In this document: piece by piece, positions 54,605 to 61,413 of the stretch
Numbering within the stretch: the first letter of the stretch is position 1
Layout: each line of letters begins with the position of its first letter
Assembly: GCA_900769465.1 (NCBI GenBank)
Contig: CAAGGT010000191.1
Span: 1-64,000 of the forward strand
DNA: 64,000 nucleotides
Reading direction: 5' to 3'
DNA from: Bacteroidaceae bacterium
GTDB taxonomy: Bacteria > Bacteroidota > Bacteroidia > Bacteroidales > Bacteroidaceae
Position numbers and translations under genes: made by a program
The notes under the pieces: generated by a model
Told to the model about the DNA's origin: nothing
What the model saw: only the letters and a program-made list of their open reading frames with translations
Database searches by the model: none

Positions 54605-55249
54605 ATGTCAAACAAATCAAAGCTTTCATTGGCAGCCGAACTGTTGAAAATCAAGGCTGTAAAGTTGCAGCCCGAGCAGCCATTCACTTGGGCATCGGGT
54701 TGGAAATCACCATTCTACTGCGACAACCGCAAGACATTGTCATTCCCCTCACTGCGCACACGCGTCAAGTTGGGACTTGCAAACCTCATTCTTCAGGAGT
54801 TCCCCGAGGCTGACATCGTTGCCGGTGTTGCAACAGGAGCAATAGCACAGGGCGCACTCGTAGCCGAGGAGCTTGCAAAGCCATTCGTTTACGTACGTCC
54901 CAAGGCAAAGGACCACGGAATGGGCAACCAGATTGAGGGTGATGTTTACCCCGGAGCAAAGGTTGTTGTTGTCGAGGACCTTGTATCAACAGGCTTGAGC
55001 AGCTTACGTGCCGTTGATGCCTTGCGTGCTGCAGGCGTTGAGGTCATCGGTATGGTCGCATCGTTCACATACGGTTTCAGCGTTGCCACAGAGGCTTTTG
55101 AGAACGCGGGCGTGAAGCTCATCACACTCACCGACTACGAGGCTGTGCTTGAGGCTGCAAAAGAGACAGGCTACATCACCGAGGATGTCATGCCAACACT
55201 TCAGGAGTGGCGTGCGAACCCATCGGAGTGGAGAAACGACTTGAAATAA
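54605..55249 (+). CDS. pyrE: Orotate phosphoribosyltransferase
   Basis: This 214-residue enzyme of pyrimidine synthesis joins orotate to PRPP. The PRPP-binding loop VVVVEDLVSTGLSS is clear, and FTWASGWKSPFYCDNRK and VRPKAKDHGMGNQIEG carry the orotate and catalytic-loop residues. It is 60 nt after the SUI1 gene and 6 nt before the SRPBCC-like gene. Confidence 0.95.
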   Translation: MSNKSKLSLAAELLKIKAVKLQPEQPFTWASGWKSPFYCDNRKTLSFPSLRTRVKLGLANLILQEFPEADIVAGVATGAIAQGALVAEELAKPFVYVRPKAKDHGMGNQIEGDVYPGAKVVVVEDLVSTGLSSLRAVDALRAAGVEVIGMVASFTYGFSVATEAFENAGVKLITLTDYEAVLEAAKETGYITEDVMPTLQEWRANPSEWRNDLK

Positions 55250-55255
55250 CCCACC

Positions 55256-55666
55256 ATGAGCCAGTACGAAAGCAGCGTAAAGAGCATACCTTTTCCACAG
55301 GCAAGAGTATATGCGAAACTTGAGGACCTCAACAACCTCGAAGGGCTCAAGGACCGTCTGCCACAGGACAAGGTCAAGGAGTTCACATACAGCCGCGACG
55401 AGGCAACCGTGAACGTTCCCCCAATGGGCAACGTGACAATCAGGGTTGTGGAGCGCGAGGAACCAAAATGCATAAAGTTGGAAGCCGTAGGTTCGCCAAT
55501 ACCCGTAAACATGTGGATTCAGATAATCCCCAATGGCGACGAGGCATCCAAGATGCGTGTGGTGGTGAAGGCCGAAGTGAACTTCATGCTACGCTCAATG
55601 ATTGAAAAACCATTGAAGGATGGTATTGAAAAAATTGCCGAGGCGTTGTCCATGATTGCTTATTGA
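55256..55666 (+). CDS. SRPBCC-like polyketide cyclase/START-fold protein
   Basis: The 136-residue protein begins SSVKSIPFPQARVYAKLEDLNNL, then beta strands (NVTIRVVEREEPKCIKLEAVGSPIPVNMWIQI) and a C-terminal long helix (MIEKPLKDGIEKIAEALS). This fits the SRPBCC superfamily of hydrophobic ligand-binding domains. Its ligand is unknown. Close spacing to pyrE implies co-transcription. Confidence 0.75.
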   Translation: MSQYESSVKSIPFPQARVYAKLEDLNNLEGLKDRLPQDKVKEFTYSRDEATVNVPPMGNVTIRVVEREEPKCIKLEAVGSPIPVNMWIQIIPNGDEASKMRVVVKAEVNFMLRSMIEKPLKDGIEKIAEALSMIAY

Positions 55667-55705
55667 GCAAGCCCCGAGCTGACGACAAACCGGCTTTGAT
55701 AAACG

Positions 55706-55757
55706 AAACAGGGTGTTCCCGTAGAATGCGCCGCGGCGCGTAACGGGAACACCGTTT
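55706..55757. other. 52-nt nested hairpin before argH
   Basis: GGTGTTCCCGT (55712-55722) pairs perfectly with ACGGGAACACC (55743-55753). AAAC/GTTT extends the base with a small bulge, and inside lies the palindrome GCGCCGCGGCGC. No T-run follows on the plus strand. It ends 15 nt before the argH ATG and could control argH expression. Confidence 0.6.
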
Positions 55758-55772
55758 GCAATATATGACACT

Positions 55773-57113
55773 ATGGCAAAGAAACTTTGGGAAAAGAACA
55801 TCGACGTGAACCCCGAGATTGAGCGCTTCACCGTAGGCCGCGACAGGGAACTCGACCTGCTGCTGGCACGCTACGATGTCATCGGCTCCATAGCACACAG
55901 CACAATGCTGCAGAGCATAGGTATGCTCACACAGCAGGAGATGGAGAGCCTTCACCGCGAACTGCGTAACATACACGCCACCATCGAAGATGGAGCATTC
56001 GTAATTGAAGAAGGCGTAGAGGACGTACATTCACAGGTAGAACTGATGCTCACACGCCGTCTGGGCGACACAGGCAAAAAGATACACAGCGGCCGTTCAC
56101 GCAACGACCAGGTGCTTGTGGACCTCAAGCTCTTTACCCGTCACGAACTGCAGGAGGTATGCACAGCCGTCAAGGAGCTGTTCGATGCACTCATTGGACA
56201 GAGCACAAGACACAAGGAGATACTGATGCCCGGATACACCCACCTGCAGGTTGCAATGCCATCATCCTTCGGGCTGTGGTTCGGCGCGTACGCCGAGAGC
56301 CTTGCCGACGACATGCTCTTTCTTCAGGCAGCATACCGCATGTGTAACCGCAACCCCCTGGGTTCGGCAGCCGGTTACGGTTCATCGTTCCCATTGAACC
56401 GCACAATGACAACCAACCTGCTCGGGTTCGATTCAATGAACTACAACGTAGTGTATGCCCAAATGGGACGCGGAAAGAGCGAAAGAAACGTAGCTTTCGC
56501 ACTCGCAAGCCTTGCCGGCACACTGTCCAAGATGGCGTTCGATGCCTGTATGTTCAACTCGCAGAACTTCGGTTTCGTCAAGCTCCCCGCCGAATGCACC
56601 ACAGGCAGCAGCATTATGCCACACAAGAAGAACCCCGATGTTTTTGAGATTCTGCGTGCCAAATGCAACCGCCTGCAAACACTGCCAATGGACATTGCAA
56701 TGATAATGAACAACCTGCCAAGCGGATATTTCCGCGACCTACAGGTCATCAAAGAACTTTTCCTGCCCGCATTCAGCGACATCAAGGACTGCCTTGCAAT
56801 GGCAACATACATCATTGAGCGCATAGAGGTGAACAGGGAAATCCTCGAGGACAGCCGCTACGATGCAATGTTCAGCGTAGAGGAAGTGAACCGCCTTGCC
56901 ACAGAAGGAATACCCTTCCGCGATGCATACAAGAAGGTGGGACTCGATATCGAAGCCGGCACATTCACACCCGACAAAGAGGTGCGCCACACCCACGAAG
57001 GCAGCATCGGCAACCTATGCAACGAGGAGATTGCCGCACTTATGGAGAACATATACGGCTCAATGGATTTCAAGAAAGCCAACGATGCCGAACAGGCATT
57101 GCTGGGCAAATGA
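55773..57113 (+). CDS. argH: Argininosuccinate lyase
   Basis: The 446-residue enzyme of arginine synthesis belongs to the fumarase/aspartase superfamily. The signature loop GSSIMPHKKNPDVFE carries the catalytic serine region, and HSGRSRNDQV and PGYTHLQVAMPSSFG are also present. The C-terminus is normal. It has an upstream hairpin and a downstream inverted repeat, suggesting a single-gene unit. Confidence 0.95.
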   Translation: MAKKLWEKNIDVNPEIERFTVGRDRELDLLLARYDVIGSIAHSTMLQSIGMLTQQEMESLHRELRNIHATIEDGAFVIEEGVEDVHSQVELMLTRRLGDTGKKIHSGRSRNDQVLVDLKLFTRHELQEVCTAVKELFDALIGQSTRHKEILMPGYTHLQVAMPSSFGLWFGAYAESLADDMLFLQAAYRMCNRNPLGSAAGYGSSFPLNRTMTTNLLGFDSMNYNVVYAQMGRGKSERNVAFALASLAGTLSKMAFDACMFNSQNFGFVKLPAECTTGSSIMPHKKNPDVFEILRAKCNRLQTLPMDIAMIMNNLPSGYFRDLQVIKELFLPAFSDIKDCLAMATYIIERIEVNREILEDSRYDAMFSVEEVNRLATEGIPFRDAYKKVGLDIEAGTFTPDKEVRHTHEGSIGNLCNEEIAALMENIYGSMDFKKANDAEQALLGK

Positions 57114-57123
57114 CAACAAAGGT

Positions 57124-57167
57124 TAAACGCCCCGTGGAGGACAATATACGCCATCCCCGGGCGTTTA
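57124..57167 (+). terminator. Hairpin after argH
   Basis: TAAACGCCC (57124-57132) and GGGCGTTTA (57159-57167) are exact 9-bp inverted repeats with a 26-nt loop. It sits 10 nt after the argH stop and is followed by an A-run, not a T-run; termination efficiency is uncertain. Confidence 0.5.
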
Positions 57168-57186
57168 CATCATAAAAAAACAATTG

Positions 57187-57708
57187 ATGAAAAAACTCCT
57201 CCACCTGACATTACTGTGGGCAATGGCACTGACCTTTGCCGGTTGCGAAGGCGACAACCCCTACTCAAGCTACCACGCCAACATCATCTTCGACGGAACC
57301 ATCTACCCCTATAACCAGGCACGCAGCTTCGGGCAATTCATCTGCATAAGACAAGGGGCAAACATTGGAGAATACAAGGTCACCGATGCCATGGGCCGCA
57401 CACAAACCGTCAGCATCCCCCAGATACACCTGCAACAAGGTAAATTCTACTATGGGCTTGGCGGGCTTATAATAGGCACCCCATCAATGGGCGACGGCAA
57501 CCTGTGGGCCTACGACTGGGCCTGCCCCAGCTGTGACCTCGCACGCTACCGCGTTGAAATCGACTACACCACAGGGCACGCCACCTGCCCACGCTGCGCC
57601 ACCAAGTTCGACCTCAACAGCAGCGGCATAGCCATAGAAGGGGAATCACGCCCCCTTTGGCGCTACCGCGTATACGACAACGGAGCCGAGGTCATAATAC
57701 AAAATTAA
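57187..57708 (+). CDS. Lipoprotein with two CxxC pairs
   Basis: The 173-residue protein has a lipoprotein signal with lipobox TFAGC (C20). The C-terminal part carries CPSC (113-116) and CPRC (134-137), spaced like a zinc ribbon or a degenerate Rieske domain, followed by TKFDLNSSGIAIEGESRPL. Rieske domains would need Cys-His pairs, so metal or [Fe] binding via four cysteines is more likely. Its function is unknown. A TTG 3 nt before the ATG is not preferred. Confidence 0.75.
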   Translation: MKKLLHLTLLWAMALTFAGCEGDNPYSSYHANIIFDGTIYPYNQARSFGQFICIRQGANIGEYKVTDAMGRTQTVSIPQIHLQQGKFYYGLGGLIIGTPSMGDGNLWAYDWACPSCDLARYRVEIDYTTGHATCPRCATKFDLNSSGIAIEGESRPLWRYRVYDNGAEVIIQN

Positions 57709-57717
57709 GGCAAGCAC

Positions 57718-57748
57718 TTTGTATATTTAGCAAAAAGCCTTATCTTTG
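57718..57748 (+). promoter_or_regulatory. Promoter of tRNA-Leu
   Basis: TTTG (57718-57721), exactly 19 nt, then TATCTTTG (57741-57748): a full consensus match. The start would fall near 57755, about 30 nt before the tRNA. Confidence 0.8.
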
Positions 57749-57784
57749 CACCCGTTGTGGCGCAGCCGCAACTATAATAAGGTC

Positions 57785-57873
57785 GCTCGAATGGTGGAAT
57801 CGGTAGACACGAAGGACTTAAAATCCTTTGGCATTTAAACGCCGTGCGGGTTCAAGTCCCGCTTCGAGTACCA
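57785..57873 (+). tRNA. tRNA-Leu (TAA), probable integration site of a mobile element
   Basis: The 89-nt class II tRNA has acceptor arms GCTCGAA and TTCGAGT (closing G-U pair), anticodon TAA at 57819-57821, a long variable arm, T-loop GGTTCAAGTCC, and CCA encoded at 57871-57873. The minus-strand recombinase gene ends inside it, at the complement of the anticodon. This suggests that the tRNA 3' half is the attachment core of the element extending to the right. Confidence 0.95.
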
Positions 57874-59464
57874 AAGAGGACAAGTCGTCATTTTCAGACG
57901 GCTTGTTCCTTTTTTTATCATCGCAACTTGTTGATTTCAAACCAAATAAAAACATAAATTCATTTTTTGATAGAGGTTCAATATCGTCATTTTCTTTGTC
58001 GTAGATAATTCCATCTAAAAACATCATATCCTGAATACGCTTTTTATTCCCCAAATTCGCTATCTGCCATAATTTCAACAAGTTATCTTTTATATTCATT
58101 CCATAACCGACATATTTTTCAAGGTTCAATATAGAACCGTCGGCTTCATCAAGTACGGCTAAAATTTCATCTCTTTCAGCCTCTTTCTTGGTATATTGCT
58201 TCATACAGATTTCTTTTTCTTTCGCAGTTGAAGCAATAGAATAATTTTCCTCTATTTTCTCTAAATCCTTATTTATCTTTGCCAAGTTTGTACGAAGTAT
58301 TTTCATTTCGTTCATTCTGTCTTTATTGAGAATTGGAAAAGCCTTTTTCAATTGTGTCCTTAATATCTCATCAAATGAATCCGGCAAAGAAACTCCGTCA
58401 ATGAAATCAGCAAATTTACTATTGACCCTAAGCGTTGAAGCATTGTATTTACAGCCCTTACGACTGCAAACATAGTAGCCGACATCTTTACCATACTTCT
58501 TACGCATCTTAGTGCTCAGAGAAGCGGTTAAATTACCGCCACAAATGGGACATTTAATAGTACCAAGCAAAGGAGCATACTCTTTTTCCAACTTTACCTC
58601 ATAACCTCTATTATGAGCCTTAATCAGCATTCCGTTAATTCTAAGAAAATCATCTAACGACACCAATGGTTCGTGTGGACCTTTAACAAGTTCACCCTCC
58701 AAAAAACTATGTGAGAAGTAACCTGCGTAAAATATGTTACTAAAAATCTTACTCCATTGCTGTTTTTTCAAATCTAGGCCAAGATTTTTCATTCTTACTC
58801 TAATTTCTTCATTGGTCAGATTCTCTTTAATCTTCATTTCAAAAGCCTGTGCAATCAAACGCCCGACGGAATTTACTGTTATAATTTGCTGAGTCTTGGT
58901 TGTATTCATATCATATCCTTTTGGAGCGTGTTGAATCCATCTTCCACTTCGCAACGCCTTTGCTCCATTATCCCTTACAGCCTGCCCCTTTATCCTGTTA
59001 TCGTGTCGGGCATTCAGCAATTCAACACCTTGCATATATTCACCTGTTGCCGTTCGTGCATCGTACGATGATGTTGCTGAGAACACGGTTATATCCCTTT
59101 TCTTCAACTCCTCCACAACCGAGAAAGAGCCTGTACGCGAAAATCGACTTGTGGAATAGACAATTACCGCATCAATCTTGTTTTTCTTATCCCTAACAAA
59201 CTTCAACATCTGATTGAAGCGTTTTCGCTTTGTATCTGATTTTGCCGACTCGTGTTCACTCTCAAAGCACTTTACGACTACATAACCGTGCCTTTCTGCC
59301 CAGTTATAACAACATTCCTTTTGAGTTTCGGGTGAGAATCCATCCTCCTGTTCTTTGCTACTCACGCGCTGGTATATCACGGCTCTACCACCCTGCTTTA
59401 AATCCTTTTTAGAACCCTTTGCAAACGATTTAATTACATTCTTGTCCAATATTTCTGTTTTCAT
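57818..59464 (-). CDS. Large serine recombinase (integrase)
   Basis: The 548-residue protein has the large serine integrase layout: resolvase domain (about 26-170, catalytic serine S35 in YQRVSSKEQ), recombinase domain (about 180-290; RWIQHAPKGY), a zinc ribbon (CPICGG ... CSRKGC, about 300-340) and a coiled coil (about 385-450). It should integrate and excise the element. Its last 17 residues are encoded inside tRNA-Leu. AT-rich composition contrasts with the chromosome. The ATG is overlapped by a small upstream ORF. Serine integrases seldom use tRNA sites, so the location is notable. Confidence 0.9.
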   Translation of the reverse strand: MKTEILDKNVIKSFAKGSKKDLKQGGRAVIYQRVSSKEQEDGFSPETQKECCYNWAERHGYVVVKCFESEHESAKSDTKRKRFNQMLKFVRDKKNKIDAVIVYSTSRFSRTGSFSVVEELKKRDITVFSATSSYDARTATGEYMQGVELLNARHDNRIKGQAVRDNGAKALRSGRWIQHAPKGYDMNTTKTQQIITVNSVGRLIAQAFEMKIKENLTNEEIRVRMKNLGLDLKKQQWSKIFSNIFYAGYFSHSFLEGELVKGPHEPLVSLDDFLRINGMLIKAHNRGYEVKLEKEYAPLLGTIKCPICGGNLTASLSTKMRKKYGKDVGYYVCSRKGCKYNASTLRVNSKFADFIDGVSLPDSFDEILRTQLKKAFPILNKDRMNEMKILRTNLAKINKDLEKIEENYSIASTAKEKEICMKQYTKKEAERDEILAVLDEADGSILNLEKYVGYGMNIKDNLLKLWQIANLGNKKRIQDMMFLDGIIYDKENDDIEPLSKNEFMFLFGLKSTSCDDKKRNKPSENDDLSSLVLEAGLEPARRLNAKGF

Positions 59465-59603
59465 ATTTTTCTATCATTTTATCGTATATTATTATTGAAT
59501 AAAGTGCAAAATAATCAGCCATCATTTCTGCTTGCACATCCGTAATCTTTTCAAATCCTTTTATATTTTTAATTTCCGAAATTGATAATTTTAAGTTTGT
59601 CAT
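59430..59603 (-). CDS. Small ORF overlapping the recombinase start
   Basis: A 57-codon ORF (MTNLKLSISEIKNIKGFEKI ...) starts at 59603 and ends at 59430, overlapping the recombinase start by 35 nt in another frame. The product is helical and acidic with a Y/I-rich middle (DYFALYSIIIY). I do not recognise it. The overlap suggests translational coupling, and its position fits a recombination directionality factor or regulator, but this is a guess. Confidence 0.5.
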   Translation of the reverse strand: MTNLKLSISEIKNIKGFEKITDVQAEMMADYFALYSIIIYDKMIEKYENRNIGQECN

Positions 59604-59865
59604 TTATAGACATAATTTCACAATAGCATACACCAAGTGCATACTTTATTCGTTTTTCGGCTCTTGACCAGCAAGACTTCTGTTCGCCAAGGGTAAACTA
59701 CAACCTTTGCCCACGACTGGGGCTTAAATAAGATAAATGATATGTATTGAATAGAAATTGGGAGTGCCTATCTCTCCCTCGCTAATTTTGCAGAGGCTTA
59801 TTATTGACGCTTATTGTTAAAGCCAGTGCAAATATCCTAGATCATTTTGAAATATGCAAGGTGAT
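59604..59865. other. AT-rich intergenic region, no gene supported
   Basis: Between the small ORF and the resolvase gene I find no credible ORF. There is a weak repeat (GGGAG/CTCCC near 59760-59780) and an AT-rich stretch. It may hold the recombinase promoter, but no TTTG/TAnnTTTG pair in minus orientation stands out. Confidence 0.4.
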
Positions 59866-60486
59866 TTAGATTATTTTTTTCAATTTAAGCAAAGTATTTG
59901 GAGAAGTACCAGTAATGCGATAGATATTTTGCAGACTAAGCCCCTTGCGTAACAGTTTTGTTTCCTCCTTATACTGTTCTTTCATAGCCTCATCACTTTT
60001 ACGGTAACCATTCTTTCTACCCACCTTGCCACCGGTTGCTCTATAATGACTGTAACCGCTTTCCATACGGCTCCTGATGAGGCTACGTTCCATACTGTTA
60101 AATTGTGCGAGAATACCCATAACCAACTGTGCTATGGGATTAGGCTGTCCATTAGGTAATAATGTTTCTAATCCATTCTGATGGATATAGACAGATATTC
60201 TCTTGGCCGTAAGGGTTTCTATCACTGAAAGGAAATCAACAGTTCTGCGTGACAAACGACTACACTCATAGATAAGCACCTTATCTACTTTGTGACTCTC
60301 AACGAATGAAAGCAAATCTATAAGGGCTTGGCGTTCTGCTACACACTTTGCACCTGACACCTTTTCGCAGAACTCCATTACAACCTCGTACTGCATCTTT
60401 TGAGCATAGTCACGCAGTTCTGCCAACTGGCGTTCATAATCTTGTCCTTGAGTGCTTACACGAGCGTATATAACAACCTTTGCCAT
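59866..60486 (-). CDS. Small serine recombinase (resolvase/invertase family)
   Basis: The 206-residue protein has the resolvase catalytic domain: MAKVVIYARVSTQGQDYERQ (serine in RVST), YECSRLSRRTVDFL, FNSMERSLIRSRM (long E helix) and a short C-terminal helix-turn-helix (GLSLQNIYRITGTSPNTLLKLKK). It may act as resolvase or DNA invertase; no obvious flanking inverted repeats prove an invertible segment. The start MAKVV is chosen; an ATG 27 nt earlier would overlap the next gene's end. Confidence 0.88.
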   Translation of the reverse strand: MAKVVIYARVSTQGQDYERQLAELRDYAQKMQYEVVMEFCEKVSGAKCVAERQALIDLLSFVESHKVDKVLIYECSRLSRRTVDFLSVIETLTAKRISVYIHQNGLETLLPNGQPNPIAQLVMGILAQFNSMERSLIRSRMESGYSHYRATGGKVGRKNGYRKSDEAMKEQYKEETKLLRKGLSLQNIYRITGTSPNTLLKLKKII

Positions 60487-60499
60487 ACTCCTACTACCA

Positions 60500-60844
60500 T
60501 TAAAGAACCTCAATCAAATTCTCGAAACGCAATGAGCGAAATCCACCCTTTTCGCAATCCCAATAGCAAACAGTGTTCACGCTATCCCTTGAAATACCTC
60601 TACCATTAATGTTTGCTTTCATTAGGTTGCTTGCTGTTGTACCCCACGCCTCACGAAGCGTGCCATCTTTCTTCATATATACAAAGTGAGCAACACCCAT
60701 CCGCATCTTTGCCTTGAGCAAATCAATCATCTGTGACTTGATTACGCCCATTGCGTCGTTACCTGTTCTTTTAGCGATCACATTAGCCCTACGACTAGTG
60801 AGGTTATTAAACACAACTGTTGAATTATTTGCTACTACTATCAT
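60500..60844 (-). CDS. Small SH3-barrel-like protein (DUF2693-like)
   Basis: The 114-residue protein resembles the DUF2693 group found on Bacteroidetes mobile elements: VVFNNLTSRRANVIAKRTGNDAMG, then a C-terminal beta-rich part with HFVYMKKDGTLREAWGTT and VCYWDCEKGGFRSLRFENLIEV. The function is unknown. It lies 13 nt upstream of the resolvase gene in the same direction; both probably share a transcript starting near the -7-like element at 60894-60901. Confidence 0.65.
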   Translation of the reverse strand: MIVVANNSTVVFNNLTSRRANVIAKRTGNDAMGVIKSQMIDLLKAKMRMGVAHFVYMKKDGTLREAWGTTASNLMKANINGRGISRDSVNTVCYWDCEKGGFRSLRFENLIEVL

Positions 60845-60893
60845 ATCTGTATTGGTTAGGGGTTAAACACAATGTCAGTTCCTTTTGACAGCA

Positions 60894-60901
60894 CAAAGAT
60901 A
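60894..60901 (-). promoter_or_regulatory. Probable -7 element of the DUF2693-resolvase transcript
   Basis: The minus strand reads TATCTTTG, 50 nt before the ATG at 60844. A -33 TTTG is not clear at 19 nt. The region 60845-61010 is a divergent promoter region. Confidence 0.4.
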
Positions 60902-60962
60902 GTTATTCTATTTTAATTAAACTAATATTTCAACAATAAAATACGCTAACTTTATGATTTTA

Positions 60963-60994
60963 TTTCAAATTGAATAATATTTTTGCTACTTTTG
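60963..60994 (+). promoter_or_regulatory. Probable promoter of the 80-aa gene
   Basis: TACTTTTG (60987-60994) fits the -7 element, 17 nt before the ATG. TTTC (60963-60966) lies 20 nt upstream as a near -33 element. Confidence 0.5.
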
Positions 60995-61010
60995 CATCAA
61001 ATTTCACAAG

Positions 61011-61253
61011 ATGGAGAGAACAATAGTACATTTGGAGATTGATGGCAGACACGAATATTTCGGATCTCCCAGTTCATTATTTGACAAATATACAAGGGAA
61101 GAGATTGGCATTGGTCAAGCGGCCCTTAATAACTATTTCAGCAAACTTGGCGAGAATGATGAACCCATATATAAAAACAAAAAGTGCACCATTAGAAAAG
61201 GTGCACTCTATGTAAAACCCACCACTAGGGGACGCAAGAAGCAAGGGGAATAA
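61011..61253 (+). CDS. Small basic protein of unknown function
   Basis: The 80-residue protein (MERTIVHLEIDGRHEYFGSP ...) has an N-terminal beta hairpin, a helix region with REEIGIGQAALNNYFSKLG and a basic C-terminus (TRGRKKQGE), suggesting DNA binding. It resembles small proteins beside Bacteroidetes mobile genes, but I do not recognise a family. It is divergent from the DUF2693-like gene. A minus-strand terminator lies inside it. Confidence 0.65.
   Translation: MERTIVHLEIDGRHEYFGSPSSLFDKYTREEIGIGQAALNNYFSKLGENDEPIYKNKKCTIRKGALYVKPTTRGRKKQGE
61173..61207 (-). terminator. Intrinsic terminator of the LRR-peptide transcript
   Basis: AGTGCACC (61183-61190) and GGTGCACT (61200-61207) form an 8-bp stem with a 9-nt loop. 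On the minus strand it is followed by TTTTTGTTTTT. It lies within the convergent 80-aa gene, about 50 nt after the peptide stop codon. Confidence 0.75.
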
Positions 61254-61255
61254 CT

Positions 61256-61408
61256 TTATTTCCACAAATTACCCCATTCTCCACGATGTTGATTTGCTCC
61301 GGTTACGCCACTCTCAACATCCTCACCAACAGGAATAGAGGTTGCAATTATCTCATTTGTAACTACAATTGTTTCTGTTATTATAGGTTCTATATATGTT
61401 TTCTTCAT
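61256..61408 (-). CDS. Unannotated 50-aa peptide downstream of the LRR protein
   Basis: A 50-codon ORF begins MKKTYIEPIITETIVVTNEI and ends with HRGEWGNLWK. It starts 5 nt after the LRR stop codon, so translation is likely coupled. It has the look of a class of short Bacteroidetes ORFs that start MKKxYxxP, have a hydrophobic middle and end in a W-rich tail; their role is unknown. It could be a leader-type or modified peptide precursor, but no biosynthesis genes are adjacent. Confidence 0.6.
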   Translation of the reverse strand: MKKTYIEPIITETIVVTNEIIATSIPVGEDVESGVTGANQHRGEWGNLWK

Positions 61409-61413
61409 AGTAC

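Noticed and set aside
57818..57873. The recombinase C-terminus as a functional domain
   Set aside because: The last residues are simply the antisense translation of tRNA-Leu, so conservation there reflects the tRNA.
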